Positions 24,272 through 33,965 of a stretch of DNA of 64,000 nt are shown piece by piece. The position numbers and the translations under genes are program-made. The stretch comes from Cavia porcellus (Eukaryota > Chordata > Mammalia > Rodentia > Caviidae): the NCBI RefSeq assembly GCF_034190915.1, contig NW_026947496.1, forward strand, positions 34,034,001-34,098,000, in the 5' to 3' direction. Under the pieces are notes generated by a model. The model made no database searches. It saw only the letters and a program-made list of their open reading frames with translations, and was not told where the DNA came from. The first letter of the stretch is position 1, and the number at the start of each line of letters is the position of its first letter.

Positions 24272-24460
24272 TCAGATGTAGTGGTACACATGATTGTAAT
24301 ACCAGTATTCTGGAAAACTAAAGAGGATCACAAATTTAAGCCCAAGTAGGATTATTTAATAACTTATCAAGACACTATCACAAAACACAATATAAAAGAG
24401 GCGGGTATGTACCTTGATGGAAAGGTGCTGGGTTCAACCCTAGTACTGAAATAAACAAAC
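24272..24460 (+). repeat. Dimeric SINE (B1-like plus ID-like), diverged
   Basis: A left half with agtggtacacatgattgtaa and taccagtattctgg is followed by a right half with ggtatgtaccttgatgga and ggttcaaccctagtactg. Confidence 0.65.
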
Positions 24461-24659
24461 TTTCCTAAAATGGAAATGTTTTTTAGCCACTGATGCATCC
24501 TGACCTCCCACAATGGGGATGGCCTGGATGGTACTAAATTTCCTTCAGATCACTGAATCATTTCAGTTGTTTCCTCCTTAAAGACACTAAAGCTCTATCA
24601 AAAGTCCCTGCGTGATGCAAACTCTGACTTCCAAGCTCACTGTGTCTTCAGGAAAAAAT

Positions 24660-25080
24660 CCTCTTGGAAGTTAAAAACAGTTTATGTTGAAACTTATAAA
24701 ACAGAATTATGATATGATAGAGCAATTCCATTTCTAAATATTTCCCAAAATACTTGAAAACAAAAATTCAAACAGATACTTTCGCCAAAGTTCAAAGAAT
24801 CAATATTATACACAATAGCCAAAAAGTGGAAATAGCTCACATGTCCATCAACGGATTAGTGGACAAATAAAATGTGATATGTACATACTATGGAATATTA
24901 TTCAGCTATAAGAAGAAAAGCAGTTCTGGTACCATTCTACAACATAGATGCATCTTGAAAACATTATGGAAAGTGAAATATTGTCTGGTTCCACCTTTAC
25001 AAAGTGCATACGATGTGAACTACCTCCATGAACTTTCTGTCACAGAATATGCAGGAATGGAAATTATCATTTAATGGATA
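24660..25080 (+). repeat. L1M 3'-region fragment
   Basis: The motifs gatagagcaattccatttct, cacaatagccaaaaagtgga, catgtccatcaacggattag, actatggaatattattcagc and ttgaaaacattatggaaag lie in the order of old L1 3' ends. Confidence 0.85.
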
Positions 25081-25123
25081 GGGAATTCCTGTTTGGAATG
25101 AAAAGATTGGAAATGGATAGTGG

Positions 25124-25159
25124 TATATGCCTGTATATATGCATATATAGACATATGCC

Positions 25160-25213
<54 letters not shown>

Positions 25214-25215
25214 GA
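25124..25215. repeat. (TA)n microsatellite
   Basis: Alternating TA with a few C/G interruptions over about 90 bases. It is largely self-complementary and lies next to the truncated end of the provirus remnant. Confidence 0.9.
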
Positions 25216-25299
25216 CTGTAACAAATGACACTGAAGTGTAAAAACAGTTGAAATAGCAAATTTATGTTTTATCTATTTTATCATAGATAAAATCGGGAA

Positions 25300-26579
25300 T
25301 CACATTGGAATCTCTACCTCTGGAGTCTTTTTTGTAAAATGACTACAGGCAAAACAGTCCTGTTCATGCTTTTGAGATAAGAACTGTCCAACTGCAAATC
25401 CCTGAAAGGCACAGTGACAGCAAGACCCCACTGACAAGCAGCTCCAATGCCACAGCAAAGGTGTATATAGCCTGTTAGGCCTGTTCTATTTTTATGAGGT
25501 CTGATAGTGGCCCGGCAGACGGTGCCGGCGCCTTTAAAAGCCGGCTGTTTAACAAAATCAGTGCCTGCGTCAGCGTGGCCAAAGACTTCACTAGCAGCAG
25601 CAATCAAACAATCAACAAACTCTGAAAAGGGTTTATCTGGGCCTTACTTAATGCTAGTGAGAGAGGAGCTCATATTATCTTTTGTAGGCAGCTTTTACCA
25701 TGCTCGAGTAGCTGCTGTTTGAATTTGAGCGAAAAGTGTTGGATTAAACTCTTTTTGAGCCTTTTTTCATGCATAGGCATCTTCCACTATTAACATGTTA
25801 AGGTCCCACCTATTGCCGGCTTGTGTATTGCACCTGGCAGTTTCTTTACAACTTTTTGTATATTCTGATTTTTACAAAAGATTATCCCCACCCGATAAAG
25901 TCACTTGGGCCAATCTTTGCCAATCTGTAGGTGTAAGCCAGCCGTCAGCCAGAGAATTTAAAACAGCAAGAGTGAAAGCAGCTGTAAGGCCATATTGGGC
26001 AACCTCTGTCTTTAATTCTTTTAAAGTTGCCACTGTGAATGGCGTATGTGTCCTAATGACTCATGGAGCTAGCGCTGCAGTGCCCGCGCTGTCTTGCGGC
26101 TGTGTGGTGCCATCTTGGGGAGGTACATTTGTTTCCGTCACTGGAAACGCCATTTCGGGGAATGTGGCGAAAATCAGGCAAGTGCCATTTTAAGAGTGCC
26201 ATGAGGCCTGCGGGAGGCAGGCGCCATCTTAGGGGCACTATAAGGCTATGTAGCTCAGAGGGCCTTGTGCTACCGTCTCATCAATCTGAGGATCTGCATG
26301 CCACTGGGCAAGCAGCTCAGAGATTAAATTCCAATATGCAAAGGTGGTCACCAGAACCTTTTCCGGACTGAAAACTCTATAATAATCTTTTAGAGCATCT
26401 CTTACTCTTTTCCACCTCTTGGTATCTATAGAACCCTCTAGGGGGAACCAAGGGAAAACCTTATGAATAAATTGAAAATACTGCAATAATTCTTTTGTTC
26501 TAACCCTTACCCCTCTTGTCTTTCATGCCTTTATAAGGCCTCCCATGAACAATTCGTGTTCGCTCAATGCTTGACCCAT
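25300..26579 (-). pseudogene. gag remnant of class II endogenous retrovirus
   Basis: A gag start (plus-strand CAT at 26577-26579) opens MGQALS, a myristoylation-type Gly-2 start. The matrix region follows, with PWFPLEGSID and DYYRVFSPEKV patches, as in betaretroviral matrix proteins. Further on, a capsid-like region contains EVAQYG, LTPTDWQ, LSGGDN and the major-homology-like stretch GPDKPFSEFVDCLIAAASE. In-frame stops include 26523-26525 in matrix, and 25872-25874, 25767-25769, 25695-25697 and 25644-25646 in capsid. The segment between matrix and capsid (about 26,050-26,250) also shifts frame. A zinc-knuckle region is not clear. No coding potential remains. Confidence 0.8.
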
Positions 26580-26802
26580 GTCCAGGAAAGGGAATGGAGT
26601 CGTCGTTCACTCACCGTGACTCGGGTGGGACATCGGGTAGTCGTCTGCACAGGCCTCAGTACTTGATTTAATGTCCTTTTGCTTTTAGCCTTAGTCTTCG
26701 ATTTAGTTTGATTTTCCTTTCACCGCGGTCTTTGGTTCAATTTGCTTTCATTTTCAGCCGGCTTTCTCAAACGGCTCCCTCATTGACTCCTCCGTGCCAG
26801 GA

Positions 26803-26820
26803 GCCCCATGTTGGGCGCCA
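26803..26820 (-). other. Retroviral primer binding site (tRNA-Lys type)
   Basis: On the minus strand the site reads TGGCGCCCAACATGGGGC, two bases downstream of the LTR end. It differs at one position from the tRNA-Lys1,2 primer site that I know from betaretroviruses. Confidence 0.85.
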
Positions 26821-26822
26821 CT

Positions 26823-27584
26823 TGATCCGGTCTGCAGATCAATCTGTGGAGTGTACCTGGAGGGGGAATGGGGATTAAATAAAGACATAGGGGAGACAAA
26901 GAGAGACAGAAGCAAGTCGAGAGAGAATCCAATCAAGCCCCCGTTTATTCCAGAAGTGATTACATCTTTTATAGGGAAAGGACAGACTGGTGGGACAGGA
27001 AGAGGCTACGGGGATGAATACAACAGGGTCATCATCACATCCAGGTATGTGACATAAGCAGGAGAGGATTATGGTTAATGTAGGCAGATGCATTGTGCCC
27101 ATAGGAGAGAGAGAGGCAGGGAGGCAGCAATGGGGCTGTCGCACGGCTCGCTACAGATAAAGATATGTAGAAGGATCAGTTTATATAATCTAATTAAGGT
27201 ATCAATGGAATTGTTTTGGGAGGTTATCGCTTGGTTTTTGATATGTAAACCCTTGTGCCCTGGGGAGTCATAGCCTCTTTATCTTGAGGCTCCTACCCAG
27301 TTGACACTTTTGGAGCTATTGGCTCTAACATCTCGCCCTGTTCATATCTTGTATATATCTTGTATGGAGAACACTATGAGAGGAAACAGGACTGTTTGTT
27401 GGCTTACATATTACATATTAACACCTCTATCAGCCTTATTTATAATGCTTAAAGCCAATTTAAAGAGAAAAAAATACCTTAGCCAGCCTTTTACATATCA
27501 GTATTAAAAAAATAAGTTTCCAAATAATCAAAGTCACAATGATTATTTTGCAGTCAAGGGGAGTCACTAGAGTTGTCTCCCACA
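26823..27584 (-). repeat. 5' LTR of class II endogenous retrovirus
   Basis: A 762-bp LTR with TG..CA ends on the minus strand (TGTGGGAGAC...GGATCA). A TATAAAA box lies at 26967-26973 and AATAAA at 26944-26949 (both minus), leaving a U5 of about 120 bases before the primer site. The U3 portion matches the solo LTR at 17.2-18.0 kb. Confidence 0.85.
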
Positions 27585-27954
27585 CTAATGTCCTGAAAAG
27601 AAAGAGACTGGGCAAGGCTTTAAAAAGGAAGTATTTGAGTGGGCATTTTCCAGGTGAACTGGGAGAGGGGAAGACTAGGGAAATAGAATGTATAAAAACA
27701 AGGAGATAAGAAACGGTAACATGCAAGTTGGCTCTTACATATAGTGATGACATAATTGTAAGTTTGCATTTTAAAAGCATTTGAGCTGAGATTTTAAAAT
27801 TGAGAGACATCACACAAAAATATGGAGCTCTTACTTCACTTGAAAAATTGCTCTGAAGGAAGTTTTCAGCAATATTAGGCCTGAATTTTTCAGCAAAAAT
27901 CTTCTGAGGCCTGGATTTAGCTATAACCTTCCACCACATGCAATTACAGATTGT

Positions 27955-28302
27955 TTTACTTATCTAGTGCAAAAGTCTGGGTTTTTGAATCCTCTCATAA
28001 TTCCCACATGAAATCCTCCCCTCAAGGTGATGGCAGTTAGGTGGAGCCTCTGGAGATGATTAGGTCTGAGGGCAGAGCCTTCATGAATATAATTAGTATC
28101 CTTATAAAAGAGACCCCAGAAATTTCCCTTGGTTCCTTCAACATGTGAGGTTACAGAGATAAAAATGTCATCCAGGAATCAGGATTTGAACCTTAGAAGC
28201 TTGATTTTGAACTTCCCAGCTTTCAGAAATATGAGAAATAAATACTTGTTATATATAACCCAAAATATGACATTTTATTATAGCAATAGTGAACTAAGAC
28301 AC
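27955..28302 (+). repeat. MaLR/ERVL-type LTR
   Basis: The order is cataattcccacatgaaatc, cctcaaggtgatggcagtta, gatgattaggtctgagggca, cttataaaagagaccccag, acatgtgaggttacagaga, gaaatatgagaaataaatac and gtgaactaagaca, which follows an old mammalian LTR family with an AATAAA near the 3' end. Confidence 0.75.
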
Positions 28303-28342
28303 TTGAACTTTATTGTTACCCCACCATAGAATTTTGAAGTTC
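28136..28342 (+). repeat. Inverted duplication, left arm
   Basis: The reverse complement of this 207-base block matches 29,452-29,662 closely throughout by eye. The match includes about 40 bases beyond the LTR end (cttgaactttattgttaccc, then ccaccatagaattttgaag). Two independent LTR insertions would not share that flank, so this is an inverted segmental duplication with a 1.1-kb spacer. Confidence 0.8.
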
Positions 28343-28350
28343 GATAATTC

Positions 28351-28362
28351 TGTGTGTGTGTA

Positions 28363-28421
<59 letters not shown>

Positions 28422-28447
28422 CAGAGAGAGACAGAGACAAAGAGAGA
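28351..28447. repeat. Compound (TG)n(AG)n(ACAG)n microsatellite
   Basis: TG repeats pass into AG repeats and then agacagagacagagacag units over about 95 bases, just inside the left arm of the inverted duplication. Confidence 0.95.
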
Positions 28448-29451
28448 ATATAAACAGTGTATAAAATGTCAAGGCTATCTTATTTCTTTCCATTCAATTT
28501 GTTCTGGTACATAAACTACAAAAAAATGGTACATATGCCAAATATCCCTTTGGGACAATGTCTCTTCTTCACTAAATACCAGAGTTAGAACACAGAGAGA
28601 GTAGGCAGCAGACATCTGCCTAAATATTTCCCAAAGAACAGAGACAGGAGGAATTACACACAACCAGAGCAGGTAGTAGAGAGCTGGTCCTAGCATCCCA
28701 CCTGGGACTGTCTTGGGCACTACTGCTCACATAATTAGCTAATGCAATTGAGAGCAGCCTGCTTTCAAAAGAGAGATGTGACCAGATCAATCAAGCAAGC
28801 AACAATATGAACAGCAAAGAATCAATAAGCAGTGTGGTTTGGTTTCCCAGCCAAGGTCAAGCAGAGAGAGCAGAGAGATCAGTGTGAATTTCTGATGAAG
28901 AGCCAGCAAGCAGACAAGTCAAAACTAAAAATAGAAATTCTTTTAACTTTTTATGGGAACTCATAAATGTACACTATATGGGTGATTTTATTAACATTAG
29001 AATTAATAATAGATGTTTGCAGGAAACATTACATATTTTCAGACAAGGCTACCATAGGGAATTGTAAGACCCTTTAAGTCCATTGCTAGATTATTTTGCG
29101 TTTCACTTACAATGAAGAAATCAATCTTAAAACTTCTATGCACATTGAAGGGAATGTTAAGGTCACTATACACTTAGCATTTGTCATGTTTCTCATTTCA
29201 CAGATGAGGATGGAAAATTTCCTAAGCACTTAATACAAAAAACTAACATGATTTCTCATCATATGTAGTGAGTTGTCATAATTCATTACTTTAGGGGTTC
29301 TGCCAATTAATCCAATATTTAACTGAACAAGAAATAGCATGATTGTGATTCAGTAGTCTTATTCTTTTAGTATAGTCTACACAAGTTTATGATAAATGTC
29401 CATACCTATTTGTAGTCAGTTTTGTTTTCTGAAAAGCCCCAACATGTTCTT
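28448..29451. other. Spacer of the inverted duplication, nothing recognised
   Basis: AT-rich DNA without a supported gene or identifiable repeat. Confidence 0.5.
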
Positions 29452-29662
29452 GAACTTCAAAATTCTATGGTGGGGTAACAATAGAGTTCAAGTGTCTTAG
29501 TTCACTCAGGCTGCTATAATAAAATGTCATATTGTTGGGTTATACATAACAAGTATTTATTTCTCATATTTCTGGAAGCTGGGAAGCTCAAAATCAAGGC
29601 TCTAGGGTTCAATTCCTGGTTCCTGGATGACATTTTTTCTCTGTGACCTCACATGCTGAAGG
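29452..29662 (-). repeat. Inverted duplication, right arm (carries MaLR-type LTR end)
   Basis: It begins gaacttcaaaattctatggt, continues gtgtcttagttcactcaggc and ends around cctcacatgctgaag. It is the reverse-complement partner of 28,136-28,342. The LTR portion lies on the minus strand. Confidence 0.8.
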
Positions 29663-29788
29663 GCTTTTTGAATAATAGCATTCAGTCTCTGGAAATTCAA
29701 AGCTTTCCTTGAAATTCAAAACCACTATCTAGAAAAAGTCATACATGAAGTTCATCTAACTGATTCATTTATTTAAGAGAGATATCCT

Positions 29789-30254
29789 GGGCCAGGGATT
29801 TAGCTCAGCAGCGTAAGTGCCTGCCTGGCAAGCACAAAGTCATGAGTTTCATCCCCAGAACCAAAAATAAAATAAAATAAGATAATGAAAGAGTTTTGGC
29901 CCAGACAGGACACTGTAGCCGGTAAAGCCTCAAGCTGAACCAAGGAGCTCCATCTTCCCCACCCATTTGGTACCTCTGGCACCAAATGAGTGCCAATGGG
30001 CTACCTATGCATCACTAATGCCCCTTGGGTTCCACCCCAAACCTAGGCTACTTATGTGCCCCTGCTCGACATGTTCCATGGAGAGATCGCTGACCTGGGG
30101 GGTGGGGTGGGGAATGCCTCGCCCAGGGGATCGGGGGGGGGGGGGTGTCTCTCCCTGCATTCTCAAAATAAAGGTCATGTATATTTCATATTTCTTATCT
30201 TTTCAGCTGCCTGGGTCCTCCACAGTTCTATCAGATAAGATAAAGTAAAATAAA
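29789..30254 (+). repeat. tRNA-derived SINE with an LTR nested in its tail
   Basis: The SINE body gggccagggatttagctcag to ccccagaaccaaaaataaaa runs to about 29,880, and its A-rich tail resumes at 30,239. The 11-base repeat agagatatcct flanks the compound insertion at 29778-29788 and 30255-30265, so the SINE came first and the LTR later jumped into its tail. Confidence 0.85.
29886..30233 (+). mobile_element. Solo LTR, TGAAAG..TATCA family, copy 1
   Basis: The 348-bp element has TG..CA ends (tgaaagagttttggccca ... cacagttctatca). A 5-bp duplication, gataa, flanks it at 29881-29885 and 30234-30238. AAAATAAAGGTCAT near the 3' end serves as poly(A) signal. It is homologous over its full length to 33,144-33,453. 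A run of 13 G at about 30133-30145 replaces a shorter G run in the other copy. No internal retroviral sequence remains. The family name is unknown to me. Confidence 0.85.
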
Positions 30255-30354
30255 AGAGATATCCTAAATATCTATCTACCTAGTAAACCCAATGAGATAT
30301 AGGGCAACTAGGCTTTGTCCCCCAGTTAGATCTTACAGGTCAAGCTGTTCTATA

Positions 30355-30665
30355 TACTCAGTGGCTTATAAATAATGGAAATGTCTTCCTCACTGTTCTG
30401 GAGGCTTGGAAGTCTGAGATCAGGTGCCAGAATTGTTGGGTGCTGGTGAGGAGCAGACTCCATCTTCTCCTTGTGTCCTTCCATGTTGCAAAGAGGGCAA
30501 AGTTGCTCTCTGGGGTCCTTTTTCTAAAGAGCACTGAGCCCATTCATGAGGACATGGCCCTTCTGACCTAATCACCTCCCAAAGGCTCTATCTAATACCA
30601 TTATGTAGGGAATGAAGACCTCAGCATATGAAGGTTGGGAACACAAGCATTCAGTCCATGGCATA
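30355..30665 (-). repeat. Old MaLR/ERVL-type LTR, minus strand
   Basis: The segment cagtggcttataaataatgg, then gttctggaggcttggaagtc, cattcatgaggacatggcc, tgacctaatcacctcccaaa and aacacaagcattcagtcca is the reverse orientation of the same broad LTR class seen at 27,955. Confidence 0.75.
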
Positions 30666-30869
30666 ACCTATGCCACACTAATGCTGCATCAAAACTCACC
30701 TTGTCATAGCTAGATTAGGTAGAAATGTAGGCAGGTGGGCAGGACTGTGCGATGGATGGAGAGGTCAATGCAGAGGACAATTGTGGCTGGAGGCATGTTC
30801 ACTGAAGACCCAGCTTCAAGAAAAAGAATTATTTACCCATATACTTCCCCTAGGGATGAAGAGCAGTGA

Positions 30870-31275
30870 TTGATATTCTAAGTAGGCATCAATTACCTTG
30901 GGGTGGAGGGGCAAACCTCCTTAACCCACCCCTTCCAGGAAAGTCCCTGTCCATCCCACTTGTCCACTTGCTTTGTGACTCGCTTCCCTTTGATGCCCAT
31001 TTAATCAAAGTTACCCAAGCAACTATACTTGTTGAGTACTTATTGGTTGACTATAGTTTTGTCCCACCTCACACCCATCCTATGATTTGCCATTGGATCA
31101 ATATTACCTAAGCAACTATACTTTTAATCTTATTGATTCCTACCTTAGGTCTGCCTCACCTTGTGACTTTGCTCAATAAAATACCCTTGAGAAGTGGGCA
31201 ACCCACTTTCTGGGCATCTTCTGTCCCTCCCAGACCATTTCTTTCTCTCAATAAATTCTTCCTACTCTTAGAAAA
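30870..31275 (+). repeat. Possible LTR with a diverged tandem repeat in its 5' half
   Basis: Two diverged copies of a unit about 92 bases long contain acccaagcaactatactt (about 31,013) and acctaagcaactatactt (about 31,107). They precede a TATA-like caataaaatacccttgag and, about 75 bases later, ctcaataaattcttcct. This is the layout of U3 enhancer repeats, promoter and poly(A) signal, but the ends and target duplication were not found. Confidence 0.35.
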
Positions 31276-31855
31276 AAATGGAGGATAAAACACCTTTCCC
31301 TCAGAACCAGCCAGAGTGGTGCCTCCTTACTGCCCACAGTAGATTGCACCCAATCAAACTGAGGCTGGCACAGTTGAGCAATTCTGCTTACAAAGGAGGT
31401 TCTTTCCAGGCATGGCATTAGCTCTAGGGGTGGGCTCAGCTCTATTCATAATCATTTGTTCTATAGCTAAGGCTCAGGCAGTAGTTATAGGGAAAGCTAT
31501 TTTTGTAGCAGGTCATCTGATCATAGGAATCACTCCAAAGCCAAGCACATTTAAAGCCCCCCTAACATTATAAGCCACTGACCAAAGTGAAGTTGGTATC
31601 CTGGGGAAATGGAGGCTGTCTCTAGTGGGTGGGAAGTTAATAACTGAATATATGCTGCGCACTAGCCCAGCACATCAGTTTTAAAGTAGAGGAGAAGAAA
31701 AGGGAGAGTGGTGGTTTAGACCACTGGTGATGGAAGACACAGCAGAAGAAAGGCATTTAATATGGGAAGGTCTTCTGCAACCAAGAATGTTCACTGGTTG
31801 CCTTATAATGCCACACATACACAGTTACATCAATACTCATTATCTAATAGATCTA
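31276..31855. other. Intergenic stretch, nothing recognised
   Basis: No gene is supported. It may be residual internal sequence of the neighbouring possible LTR element, but no retroviral motif is readable. Confidence 0.4.
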
Positions 31856-31856
31856 G

Positions 31857-32200
31857 GTGATAGTTAAGCTTGTCAATTCAACTGGCTTGGGAGCTGTCTG
31901 GGGGATTAGTAAAGCACCCTTGTGGGTGTATCCTAAAGTGTGCCCTTGGCTCCTTAGCCTCTTCCCCTCACGGTTCTTGCCTGTCCTTTGCTTCCAAGCC
32001 ACCAAGAATCATGAATTAATCATCTTTGCTCTGCCATGACCCTCTGCCCTGACATTCCTGCCTGGAAGTCAGTCGGCCACGGATTAAATCGCCCAAAATG
32101 GTGAACCAGATTTAAACCCTTCCTCCTTTAAATTATGTGTGTCAGGTACTGTGTCTCCCTGACAGGAAAGCTGATTTATGCAAATGAATGAAAATTAGGT
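31857..32200 (+). repeat. MaLR-type LTR (diverged)
   Basis: The order gatagttaagcttgtcaatt, ttgggagctgtctggggg, aatggtgaaccagatttaaa, cccttcctcctttaaattat and gtcaggtactgtgtctccct resembles an old MaLR LTR in plus orientation. Confidence 0.55.
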
Positions 32201-33143
32201 TTTGTTTTTTATAGAATAAGTCATTCCATTCACAAACTTGAATTTAAAACAATTGGCAGTTAGAATTTCCAGGTGTATAGCTCTAGCTCTGAGCTTTGTT
32301 GACTTCCAAAATCTTACAGCCAGTGGCCTAATATTCCCAATGATATATACCTTAAAATAACACATGCAAAACCACTCTCAATTTTCTTCTAAGTCTATCA
32401 TTCCCATTTCTTCCCCACTTCAGAAAGCAGAACCCTATCCTTACAGTTCCTCAATCCAAAAACTTTTAACAGTAGCAAACAGATTAGAGTTTACTCAAGT
32501 TTGACAATCACCCCAACAAAAGATTGTTAAATATGGTTGAAAAAACTCCTTTGCTAATGGAGACTTCTTTGAAAATAGAAGAGGAGAGACAGAGAAAGGA
32601 AGGCTGGGATCAAAGTGCAGTCTTGCACATGAGGAAGGTAAGATTAGAGTGAACAAGAACAAACTAAATGTCCCTCAGATCCCTTTGGTCTACTACAGCC
32701 TTTGATGCTCTAATCTGACATATTTACTTGCAAAGCAGATGCTGAGTTTGGATTCAATTCATGCCAACACCTTATAGAGGTTATTGTTTACCTCCTTCCT
32801 AGAAAAGATGCTCATTTGTCAATAAAGAGCTAGAAACATGCTTGTTTCTCATCTAGAGAATGAAAGTAATAAACATTCAACACTTTTGGGAATTAAATTC
32901 CTTGTTACAGAAACAAATATCCATTTAATATCAGATCTATTTCACTGCATCCATCTAAGCAGGAGACCTGACGGTTTGCCCCATCTTTTATAAGGGTCAC
33001 GTGGCCTAGATGTTGATGTCTGTTCTGTTCCTAGGCACTGGCATAAATGAGGATATTTTTATAAAGGGTTCAGTTAGTGAAAGCTTCTAATATTATGGTA
33101 GATGTATGCTGTTAGTTAAACAGGACACTGGCCTGCTACATTT
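32201..33143. other. Intergenic stretch, nothing recognised
   Basis: No gene or clear repeat is seen. Confidence 0.5.
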
Positions 33144-33453
33144 TGAAAGGATTTTGGCCCAGACGGGACACTGTAGCCGGTAAAGCCTTGGAGGCAGAAC
33201 CAAGGGGCTCCATCTTCCCTGCCCCTAGGAATTTACCTGTGGTACAAAATGAATACCAATGGGCTCCCTGTGCATCACTAATGCCCCTCAGGTACCACCC
33301 CAAACCTAAGCTACACGTATGCTCCCACTCCACGTGTCTGCCGGAAGATTGCCAGACCCAGGAGAGAATGCCCACCCCGGTGGGTCGGGGGTCTCTCCCT
33401 GCTTTCTTAAAATAAAGGTCATTTATATTTCATGCTTCTTTCCAATTCTATCA
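33144..33453 (+). mobile_element. Solo LTR, TGAAAG..TATCA family, copy 2
   Basis: The 310-bp element begins tgaaaggattttggcccaga and ends ttccaattctatca. A 5-bp duplication, cattt, flanks it at 33139-33143 and 33454-33458. It carries ttaaaataaaggtcatttat near the 3' end and shares ggacactgtagccggtaaag and gcatcactaatgcccctc with copy 1. The insertion is clean, with no internal sequence left. Confidence 0.85.
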
Positions 33454-33529
33454 CATTTATAGAAGACAGACTCAGGGGCCTGGGTTTTTAAAACTCTATG
33501 AATTTTTTTTAATGTTTTCCAATTTATAG

Positions 33530-33690
33530 AACACATTTTCACATATACTATTTTATTTCACCCAAATAACAAGGCTATAAGATGTCATCGTTTTGTTTTG
33601 TTTTAATGATCAAGTTCCAGAAAGACTAAGTAATGTGTTCAAAGTCAAAATCACAAAACAAGAACACAGCAGAACTGAGAGGTGAGTCCA
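33530..33690 (+). repeat. MIR-like fragment
   Basis: The stretch ttttcacatatactatttta, acaaggctataagatgtcat, gactaagtaatgtgttcaaa and gcagaactgagaggtgagtc follows the MIR 3' core with a poly-purine interruption. Diverged. Confidence 0.5.
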
Positions 33691-33841
33691 GTTTGGATGG
33701 CTCTCAACATCTTCCCATTAGCTGGGGTAGACTCCTGGACAGAAGTCTGGACAGCTTTCCTTAAAGGAGTCCTGAAATTTACTCAGGTGTAAAGTCAAGC
33801 AAGATAATAAATGGCACTTACACCCATCTCTGGGTTTCCTG

Positions 33842-33956
33842 ATTTTTTTTTTTTTTTTTTTTGGTCTTTTTCCTTTTTATCGGTACCGGGGATCCAACTC
33901 ACAACTGCCTGCTTGCAAGGCAGGCGCTTATGCCGCTGAGCTAAATCCCCAACCCT
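33842..33956 (-). repeat. tRNA-derived SINE (GGTACCGATAAAAA family), minus strand
   Basis: A 20-T tract is followed by tttttatcggtaccgggg, gcctgcttgcaaggcaggcg and ccgctgagctaaatcccc, the reverse of the copies at 18,663 and 45,488. The direct repeat ggtttcctg flanks it at about 33,833-33,841 and 33,957-33,965. Confidence 0.9.
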
Positions 33957-33965
33957 GGTTTCCTG

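Larger units (their letters stand above)
25290..27584 (-). mobile_element. Truncated class II endogenous retrovirus (5' LTR, PBS, leader, part of gag)
   Basis: On the minus strand a 5' LTR (27584-26823), a two-base gap, a Lys-tRNA-type primer binding site, a leader and a broken gag follow in proviral order. The element stops near 25,290 beside a TA microsatellite. No protease, polymerase, env or 3' LTR is present in this window. Family resemblance is to betaretrovirus-like ERVK elements. The LTR is related to the solo LTR at 17,191-18,045. It is a fossil and cannot produce a working product. Confidence 0.85.

Noticed and set aside
25795..26193. A 132-residue plus-strand open frame
   Set aside because: It is the antisense of the endogenous gag remnant.
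28278..28493. Ser-Leu-rich repeat protein
   Set aside because: It is the translation of the compound TG/AG microsatellite.
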